Part shown: in pieces, positions 5,757 through 9,187 of the stretch
Layout: every line of letters begins with the position of its first letter
Position numbering within the stretch: the first letter of the stretch is position 1
NCBI GenBank assembly: GCA_003158835.1
Contig: PMLI01000512.1
Coordinates: 1-9,187, forward strand
Direction of reading: 5' to 3'
Source: Acidimicrobiaceae bacterium
GTDB lineage: Bacteria; Actinomycetota; Acidimicrobiia; Acidimicrobiales; Palsa-688
Length of the DNA: 9,187 bases
Program-made: the position numbers and the translations under genes
Notes under the pieces: model-generated
The model's input: only the letters and a program-made list of their open reading frames with translations
Database searches by the model: none
Told to the model about the DNA's origin: nothing

Positions 5757-6941
5757 GTGCAAGACAGCTTGAAACTGGGCCACCTCGGGGGCATCAAGGT
5801 GGGGGTCAACTGGAGCCTCTTCGCCCTGGCCGGTCTGGTCGCCTACTTCCTGGCTACGTCGCGGTTACCGGCCGACGTCCCCGGTTACTCCCAGGACGCC
5901 TACTGGCTGGCAGGGACCCTGGCGGCGGCCGCCCTCCTGGTCGGCGTGCTCGTGCACGAAGTTGCCCACGCGGTGGCGGCGCGCCGGGCCAAGCTGGGGG
6001 TGGACGGCATAACGCTGTGGTTCATGGGCGGGGTGACGCGTATCGACGGCGATGGCAACAAGCCCTGGACCGAGCTCGTCATCGCCCTCGTCGGCCCGCT
6101 GGCGAGCGGTGTCATAGGGGGCATCTCGATAGCGCTGTCCGTGGTGGCACAGAACTCCGGCTGGGCCCTCGCCGCCGGCACTCTTCGCTGGTTGGGGGCC
6201 ATCAACCTGCTCCTGGGCGTGTTCAACCTCGTCCCCGCCTCCCCCCTCGACGGCGGGCGGGTCCTGCACGGGTTCTTGTGGTGGACCACCGGCAACCGGT
6301 GGCTGGCGACCCGCCTGGCGGCCGGCGCCGGCACCCTCCTCGGGGCGGCGTGCGGCGTGTTCGGGTTGCTGGCCTTCGAGAAGGCGGACCCCGTGGACGG
6401 TGCCGTTCTGCTGTTCATGGGCTGGTTCGTGATCTCGTCGTCCAAGCGGGAGCAGCTCGCCGGCCGGGCACAGCACGTCCTGGGCGACGTCCACGTCTCC
6501 GACGTCATGCGACCGGCCGTGATCGCTCCGGGATGGCTGACCGTCAGCGCCTTTTGGAACGAGTGGGTGACGCCCTACCCCGAGGCCGCCTTCTTGCTGG
6601 AAAGCTGGGGCGGGGGCAAGTGGTCCGGTGTGGTGACGGCTCAGCAACTGGCCGCGGTACCGCCCGGGATGCAATGGTCGGTCAGGGCGCAGGACGTCGC
6701 CGTGGCCCTGCCACCGGTGCCCAGGCCCGACGGCGAGGTCCCGCTGGGACCGACGCTGCCCGCTCTCACCATTGCCGGAAGGTCCGGTGCGGCCCTACCG
6801 GTCGAGGACCACGGCGCCACCGTGGGTGTCGTCCTGGCCCCCGACATCGCCGCCATGGTGGCCCGCGGGACACCCGTGAGCCGTCGGACCTGGGCCACGT
6901 TGTGGCCGCCGCCGGCATCGGCGCCCTCAGGGTACGCCTGA
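5757..6941 (+). CDS. Site-2-protease family (M50) membrane zinc peptidase, Rip3-like, with degenerate CBS region
   Basis: Intramembrane metalloprotease of 394 aa. The N-terminal part is membrane-embedded with hydrophobic stretches at about 18-38, 49-70, 105-131, 143-160, 187-207 and 212-228. The zinc motif is HEVAH (H67, E68, H71), and the second signature NLVPASPLDGGRVLHG (157-172) supplies the third metal ligand D165. The C-terminal half (about 245-370: VSDVMRPAVIAPGWLTV, GVVTAQQLAAV, GATVGVVLAPDIAAMV) resembles a worn pair of CBS domains, as in mycobacterial Rip3 (Rv2625c), which is close in length and layout. Such proteases usually cleave membrane-bound regulators; the substrate is unknown. 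The start is GTG at 5757 because AAGGAG lies 6 nt upstream; the TTG at 5742 would place that ribosome site inside the gene. It is transcribed with smpB after a 124-bp gap. Confidence 0.9.
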   Translation: MQDSLKLGHLGGIKVGVNWSLFALAGLVAYFLATSRLPADVPGYSQDAYWLAGTLAAAALLVGVLVHEVAHAVAARRAKLGVDGITLWFMGGVTRIDGDGNKPWTELVIALVGPLASGVIGGISIALSVVAQNSGWALAAGTLRWLGAINLLLGVFNLVPASPLDGGRVLHGFLWWTTGNRWLATRLAAGAGTLLGAACGVFGLLAFEKADPVDGAVLLFMGWFVISSSKREQLAGRAQHVLGDVHVSDVMRPAVIAPGWLTVSAFWNEWVTPYPEAAFLLESWGGGKWSGVVTAQQLAAVPPGMQWSVRAQDVAVALPPVPRPDGEVPLGPTLPALTIAGRSGAALPVEDHGATVGVVLAPDIAAMVARGTPVSRRTWATLWPPPASAPSGYA

Positions 6942-6974
6942 GCGGGCCGGGGGACGCGTGAGCGATCGGGACGG

Positions 6975-6997
6975 TAGACTCGTTGGTCCGGTAGCAC
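6975..6997 (+). promoter_or_regulatory. Candidate ssrA promoter region
   Basis: Two -10-like hexamers precede the tmRNA: TAGACT at 6975-6980 and the weaker TAGCAC at 6992-6997. The first would give a short precursor needing RNase P to form the mature 5' end; the second would start almost at position 7006. No convincing -35 is seen. Tentative. Confidence 0.3.
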
Positions 6998-7005
6998 TTT
7001 GACAT

Positions 7006-7358
7006 GGGGGTGATCGGTTTCGACTTTGGCTGTCGACCCGGGAGAAGCGAGCCGTGGTCCCCGGATGCCACGTAAAACAACTGGGAAACCAACAAACGCC
7101 AATACAGGCACTGCGCAACTAGCGCTGGCTGCTTAATCGCAGCCCGTCCGTCTGGTCCAAGCCCTGCGGGCCAGGAGCGGGCGTCATAAAGCGGGGCTCA
7201 CCTTGCAGCGGCGCCAGCCTGTTGTAGGGGAAATTTAGCTGGCTCTAGCCGCCAGCCGGCGCCAGTGGCGAGCCGGCGGCCGAGAAAAGTCACTGGCTGC
7301 GCTCGGAGAATGCTCGGTGAGAGGCTGAAGGACGCGGGTTCAATTCCCGCCACCTCCA
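7006..7358 (+). ncRNA. ssrA: Transfer-messenger RNA (tmRNA)
   Basis: Rescues stalled ribosomes by acting first as alanyl-tRNA and then as a short mRNA. The mature ends are set by the acceptor stem: GGGGGTG (7006-7012) pairs with CACCTCC (7351-7357), one G-U pair included, and A7358 is the discriminator; CCA is not encoded. The 5' end GGGGGTGATCGGTTTCGACTTT is the usual tmRNA start. The T arm is clear: GCGGG, loop TTCAATT, CCCGC (7334-7350). The internal reading frame ends ...CTA GCG CTG GCT GCT TAA (stop 7134-7136), coding the standard LALAA ending. The total of about 353 nt is normal. The 3' end is a known integration site for mobile elements. Confidence 0.95.
7098..7136 (+). other. tmRNA proteolysis tag reading frame
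   Basis: From GCC at 7098 to TAA at 7136 the frame reads ANTGTAQLALAA. The A-N-T start and ALAA end resemble the Streptomyces tag and other actinobacterial tags, and 12 residues is a common tag length. The frame is open further upstream (ATG at 7065), so the exact resume codon is inferred; the C-terminal end recognised by ClpXP-type proteases is certain. Confidence 0.75.
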
Positions 7359-7372
7359 CGAAGAATTTAGGC

Positions 7373-7402
7373 TTCTGACCTGGACATTTGTCCAGGTCAG
7401 AA
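7373..7402. terminator. Strong hairpin 15 bp after ssrA, probable terminator
   Basis: TTCTGACCTGGAC (7373-7385) and GTCCAGGTCAGAA (7390-7402) are perfect 13-bp complements around the loop ATTT. It begins 15 bp after the tmRNA 3' end. No U-tract follows on the plus strand; actinobacterial terminators often lack one. It may end ssrA transcription, and its symmetry would also face antitoxin transcripts coming from the other side. Confidence 0.65.
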
Positions 7403-7407
7403 CGCGT

Positions 7408-7427
7408 CAGGACACGAGCAGGACACG
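7408..7427. repeat. Two direct CAGGACACG repeats, 11-bp period
   Basis: CAGGACACG occurs at 7408-7416 and again at 7419-7427, one helical turn apart, flanked by ACGCGT hexamers at 7402-7407 and 7425-7430. Tandem 9-11 bp repeats at one-turn spacing near an att site are typical of binding sites for tyrosine integrases or excisionases. That use is inferred from position only. Confidence 0.45.
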
Positions 7428-7446
7428 CGTGCCTAGCCGCAAATGG

Positions 7447-7461
7447 CGCTGATAATCAGCG
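7447..7461. promoter_or_regulatory. 15-bp palindrome sharing the toxin-operon operator half-site
   Basis: CGCTGAT, A, ATCAGCG is a perfect 15-bp palindrome 12 bp beyond the antitoxin stop codon. It contains GCTGATAAT, which also occurs (minus strand) in the operator at 8296-8315 and its flank. It may be a second binding site for the antitoxin; alternatively it is only a small hairpin at the operon end. Confidence 0.4.
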
Positions 7462-7473
7462 GACGCGCCTCGC

Positions 7474-7869
7474 CTACGACTTTGCAGCGTTCGGAGCCGC
7501 CGGCGCAGGCACACGCCGCCGGCTCTCGGACGAGCTCCGAGAGGTCCGCCTCGCCTGGGCGGCCCCAGGAGCACCAGGGAACAATGTGACCTTGTCCTGG
7601 CCCTTCACGACACTGACCTCGAGGTGCCCGCCGACGGCCCTTGCGTACTGTGCGAGGACATCTATTGTCACGTTGGAAGACCGTTCGATGGCGGCAACAC
7701 GCGGCTGAGAGACCCCGATCAGCTTGGCCACGGCCCGCTGTGACAGGCCCGCCTGTTCACGCAGGGCCGTCAAACCGGCGGCGAGGCGGAGCTCGTCTTC
7801 GATGACGCCGACACGGTCGGGGGCGCCCGGCGCTTGCAGGACCTTTTCCTCCCAGGCTTTCATGCTCAT
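7474..7869 (-). CDS. XRE-family HTH antitoxin of a RelE/HigB-type system
   Basis: A 131-aa DNA-binding antitoxin. The XRE helix-turn-helix spans about residues 34-86: LTALREQAGLSQRAVAKLIGVSQPRVAAIERSSNVTIDVLAQYARAVGGHLEVSV, with the recognition part around SQPRVAAIE (54-62). In this family the antitoxin binds and neutralises the partner toxin and represses the shared promoter. The C-terminal 40 residues are rich in Ala, Ser, Arg and Pro and look disordered. The ATG at 7867-7869 overlaps the toxin stop as ATGA, so translation is probably coupled; a second ATG at 7863 is possible. The longer frame upstream only shadows the toxin gene. Toxin-first order is that of HigBA systems. Confidence 0.87.
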   Translation of the reverse strand: MSMKAWEEKVLQAPGAPDRVGVIEDELRLAAGLTALREQAGLSQRAVAKLIGVSQPRVAAIERSSNVTIDVLAQYARAVGGHLEVSVVKGQDKVTLFPGAPGAAQARRTSRSSSESRRRVPAPAAPNAAKS

Positions 7870-8294
7870 CGTTTGCTGCCTTTCTTCTCTCCCTTGGTGG
7901 TCTTGGGGCTGTTCCTGCGCCTGGCCTCGTCGAGCTCTGCTTGGTGCTCGTCGAAGCGGTCGTCGGCAACGGGGATGTTCACCTTGTACCAGCCATCCCA
8001 ATCGGCGCCCTTGTCGCCACCGACTAACAGCATTGCTTGGCGCTCCGAGTCGAAGGCGAACAGGACGCGGACCTCGGTGCGGCCGGTGGAGCCGGGCCGC
8101 AGTTCCTTCATGTTCGGGTGCCGGCTCCCCTTCACCGTGTCAACTAGCGGCCTGCCGAGGGCCGGCCCTTCAGCCCGGAGGACCCTTATCGCGGCAAGTA
8201 GCGCTTCAGCATCTGGCTGGTCCAGACCGTCCGCCCAAGCCTCGCACTCAGGATGGAACTCCACCGTCCACTCCGACCGCGAGCGACGCGCCAC
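7866..8294 (-). CDS. RelE/HigB (phage Gp49-like) family toxin
   Basis: A 142-aa toxin of the RelE/ParE superfamily; relatives cut mRNA on the ribosome. Family features seen: WTVEFHPECEAW at the N-terminus (9-20), ALLAAIRVLRAEGPALGRPLVDTV (31-54), the basic core KGSRHPNMKELRP (55-67), RVLFAFDSERQAMLLVGGDK (76-95) and WYKVNIPVADDRFDEH (102-117). The last 20 residues are lysine/arginine-rich. The GTG at 8292-8294 has no Shine-Dalgarno; TACTAT ends 6 nt upstream on the coding strand, pointing to a leaderless mRNA. The gene is first in a two-gene operon with the XRE antitoxin and overlaps it by 4 bp. Whether the toxin is active cannot be judged from the sequence. Confidence 0.87.
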   Translation of the reverse strand: MARRSRSEWTVEFHPECEAWADGLDQPDAEALLAAIRVLRAEGPALGRPLVDTVKGSRHPNMKELRPGSTGRTEVRVLFAFDSERQAMLLVGGDKGADWDGWYKVNIPVADDRFDEHQAELDEARRRNSPKTTKGEKKGSKR

Positions 8295-8295
8295 G

Positions 8296-8315
8296 TGATA
8301 ATAGTACCATTATCA
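8296..8315 (-). promoter_or_regulatory. Palindromic operator and promoter of the toxin-antitoxin operon
   Basis: TGATAAT (8296-8302) and ATTATCA (8309-8315) are perfect inverted repeats around a central GTAC, with one mismatched pair, giving a near-perfect 20-bp palindrome ending one base from the toxin start codon. Read on the minus strand it contains TACTAT with a 6-nt spacer to GTG, a fitting -10 for leaderless transcription. A repressor bound here would cover the promoter and start site, as expected for autoregulation by the antitoxin or toxin-antitoxin complex. It is notably AT-rich for this window. Confidence 0.65.
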
Positions 8316-8401
8316 GCCGACTGTCGTCTACTTCTTCTCGCCCGCCCGGTGTCAACCCCAGTCGGAGGTGGGAGCGGTACCGACGGCGCCTTGTGACCCG
8401 C

Positions 8402-8632
8402 TTAGCGCCGCGGCAGGCCGGCCCGAGTTACAGAGTCCCTCGAAACAGCGACGCGTCTCGACTCGAGCCAGGCCGAGATCTGGGCAGGGTCGAACCTGAT
8501 GAACCTGCCGACCTTCAGGTATGGCACTCGTTTCTCAGCGACCAGACGACGGACATGGCGCTGGGTCACCCCGAGCCTCTCGGCGAGCTCGTCCATGGTC
8601 AACAGCTTGGGCACCACGTCAGGACCGGTCAT
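8402..8632 (-). CDS. Excisionase-family small HTH protein (HTH_17, MerR-like)
   Basis: A 76-aa DNA-binding protein consisting almost wholly of one winged-helix domain: LLTMDELAERLGVTQRHVRRLVAEKRVPYLKVGRFIRFDPAQISAWLESRRV (10-61). The pattern of a helix-turn-helix, then the wing VPYLKVGRFIRF, then a W-containing last helix is that of excisionase (Xis)/BldC-like proteins. In actinobacterial integrative elements such a gene normally sits next to the integrase and helps excision. Here no integrase follows; a toxin-antitoxin pair does, 107 bp downstream. The ATG at 8630-8632 is preceded by a strong Shine-Dalgarno (GAGGAG, 7-nt spacer), so the 14-residue longer frame from TTG is rejected. A general transcription regulator role remains possible. 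Confidence 0.85.
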   Translation of the reverse strand: MTGPDVVPKLLTMDELAERLGVTQRHVRRLVAEKRVPYLKVGRFIRFDPAQISAWLESRRVAVSRDSVTRAGLPRR

Positions 8633-8644
8633 CAATGTTCTCCT

Positions 8645-8664
8645 CGGGTTGGTCTTCCAACCCG
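8645..8664 (-). promoter_or_regulatory. Perfect 8-bp hairpin directly upstream of the excisionase ribosome site
   Basis: CGGGTTGG (8645-8652) and CCAACCCG (8657-8664) are perfect complements with a 4-base loop. In the minus-strand transcript the last base of the stem abuts the GAGGAG ribosome site of the excisionase-like gene. It could be an operator or an mRNA structure influencing translation; no regulator is identified. Confidence 0.5.
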
Positions 8665-8790
8665 TAGGGACCAAGGTGGCGAACTATTGCTCACCCACGA
8701 ACGCGCACACCTCGGGGCCACCATGCACCTCCTCGCGAGCTGCCACCATGCTCCCCCTCACCACCGAAACGCCCGCCGGCACACCACCCA

Positions 8791-8866
8791 CCAAGGACAC
8801 CGATCTCGACCCACACCACCCCAAGGACACCGACCCACCAAAGGGCACCGACCCAGCAAGGGCACC
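8791..8866. repeat. Degenerate repeat cluster (CCAAGGACACCGA type)
   Basis: CCAAGGACACCGA occurs exactly at 8791-8803 and 8821-8833, then as CCAAAGGGCACCGA at 8838-8851 and GCAAGGGCACC at 8856-8866; core spacings are 30, 18 and 17 bp. The plus strand is strongly C/A-rich here. Neither strand has a convincing gene with a ribosome site across it. It may be an iteron-like binding region or a decayed low-complexity stretch. It lies in the 468-bp gene-free interval between the excisionase-like gene and the right-edge gene. Confidence 0.5.
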
Positions 8867-8983
8867 TCTCTCAACCCCCACCACTCGCCACGGCCACCGC
8901 ACTCAAAGTGCACGCCACCAATGCTCCTAAAGTTTCTTCTGACCGTTCGTTACCGCTAAAGACCACCACTGCCCGCACCCAAA

Positions 8984-9004
8984 AAAGCCTCTTCACAAGG
9001 CTTT
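8984..9004 (-). terminator. Intrinsic terminator-like hairpin, better in minus direction
   Basis: AAAGCCT (8984-8990) and AGGCTTT (8998-9004) form a 7-bp stem with loop CTTCACA. Read on the minus strand the stem is followed by a run so that the RNA ends in six U residues (8986 down to 8981). On the plus strand the tail is UUU then mixed. No minus-strand gene is evident just upstream of it, so its client is unknown. Confidence 0.5.
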
Positions 9005-9042
9005 CTCACCCTGGTAAACCACCAAGCGAAGAGAACACGATT

Positions 9043-9059
9043 GCAAGCCGGTGGCTTGC
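9043..9059. repeat. 17-bp inverted repeat upstream of the relaxase-like gene
   Basis: GCAAGCC, GGT, GGCTTGC is a perfect 7-bp inverted repeat 41 bp before the proposed start of the right-edge gene. It could be a repressor operator for that gene or, if the gene is a relaxase, part of a transfer origin, where an inverted repeat beside the nick site is usual. Position is the only support. Confidence 0.4.
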
Positions 9060-9100
9060 CAAAGAAATCGGGCCGGGTTTGGTTGAGACGAGGTGGGCGG

Positions 9101-9187
9101 GTGGGCTGGATGCGGACGATGGGGGCGGAATCGGTGGAGTACCACCGCGCCGCCGTGCTCGGGCGGGTGGACGACCACCCCGGACGG
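9101..9187 (+). CDS. N-terminus of a putative MobF/TrwC-type relaxase (3' end outside window)
   Basis: The frame is open to the right edge and reads VGWMRTMGAESVEYHRAAVLGRVDDHPGR. The stretch ESVEYHRAAVLGRVDDHPGR resembles, from memory, the first residues of actinobacterial plasmid and integrative-element relaxase-like proteins of the TrwC/TraI group, which continue into an ALAYYASRGETPL-type segment. The GTG at 9101 has GAGG with a 7-nt spacer; ATG at 9110 or 9119 are alternatives. No catalytic tyrosines or metal-site histidines are in the visible part. The assignment is tentative, but a transfer gene would fit the neighbouring excisionase-like gene and ssrA insertion site. Confidence 0.4.
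   Translation, partial: MGWMRTMGAESVEYHRAAVLGRVDDHPGR

Noticed and set aside
5865..6674. 269-residue minus-strand open frame inside the M50 protease gene
   Set aside because: The plus-strand protein has clear HEVAH and PLDGG motifs; the minus frame has none and is rich in Gly, Pro, Gln and Arg.
8317..8365. Distant inverted repeat CCGACTG/CAGTCGG upstream of the toxin operon
   Set aside because: The 7-bp arms are 35 bp apart with no further symmetry, which is expected by chance in this composition.
8791..8866. Possible CRISPR array
   Set aside because: Repeats are short (11-14 bp), degenerate and unevenly spaced (30, 18, 17), with no unique spacers of regular length and no cas genes.
8684..8902. 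Minus-strand 72-residue Gly/Val/Ser-rich frame upstream of the excisionase-like gene
   Set aside because: No Shine-Dalgarno and no recognised motif; its content comes from the degenerate DNA repeats.
8748..8930. Plus-strand 60-residue frame with Pro-Lys-Asp-Thr-Asp repeats
   Set aside because: There is no ribosome site before ATG 8748, no known family, and the fourth repeat is out of phase. The repeat is better described at DNA level.
7724..8959. 411-residue plus-strand open frame across the toxin-antitoxin and excisionase region
   Set aside because: It is antisense to three recognisable genes and reads as low-complexity Pro/Arg/Ser/His sequence with no domain.
8993..9178. Minus-strand 61-residue frame at the right end
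   Set aside because: It ends inside the terminator stem and is opposite the better-supported relaxase-like start; it is His/Pro-rich without a motif.
7359..9187. Second copy of the ssrA 3' end (attR) inside the window
   Set aside because: I looked for the T-arm/acceptor segment GGTTCAATTCCCGCC and CCACCTCCA downstream and found no copy; any attR must lie beyond the right edge.

Overview
The window looks like chromosomal DNA from a high-GC actinobacterium with an accessory element starting at its right end. GTG starts are common, gene order matches a conserved actinobacterial neighbourhood, and the smpB and ssrA genes are actinobacterial in style. The gene order on the minus strand (mec, cysO, cysM, murI, an MBL-fold hydrolase, rph, rdgB) is the order I know from Mycobacterium tuberculosis Rv1334-Rv1341. 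The rhomboid gene that sits between cysM and murI there is absent here. The proteins are only moderately similar to the mycobacterial ones, so a deeper lineage such as an acidimicrobiia-like organism is possible, but I cannot place it from sequence alone.

Layout. Positions 3-86 hold the C-terminal tail of a plus-strand gene, probably a membrane protein. Positions 87-284 are a convergent intergenic region carrying a compact double-hairpin repeat. From 5108 down to 285 runs the seven-gene minus-strand cluster. It combines CysO-dependent cysteine synthesis (Mec, CysO, CysM), peptidoglycan precursor supply (MurI), a metallohydrolase probably related to a cAMP phosphodiesterase, RNA 3'-end processing (RNase PH) and nucleotide-pool cleaning (RdgB). 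Several genes are tightly or overlappingly spaced. Divergent from mec, across only 26 bp, is smpB, then a Rip3-type site-2 protease with a degenerate CBS region, then ssrA (tmRNA). The two dedicated parts of trans-translation, SmpB and tmRNA, therefore lie within 2.3 kb of each other.

The character changes after the 3' end of ssrA, a well-known integration target. There follow a strong hairpin, short direct repeats one helical turn apart, a two-gene minus-strand toxin-antitoxin operon (RelE/HigB-type toxin first, XRE antitoxin second) with a palindromic operator on its promoter, a small excisionase-like HTH protein, about 470 bp of non-coding DNA with repeats, hairpins and a terminator, and the start of a plus-strand gene resembling the N-terminus of actinobacterial MobF-type relaxases. 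I read this as the left end of an integrative or conjugative element inserted at ssrA. No integrase is visible, so it would have to lie beyond the right edge or have been lost.

A recurring feature is a TANNNT hexamer 6-9 nt upstream of start codons that lack a Shine-Dalgarno sequence (smpB, mec, murI, toxin). This suggests leaderless or near-leaderless transcripts, which are common in actinobacteria.
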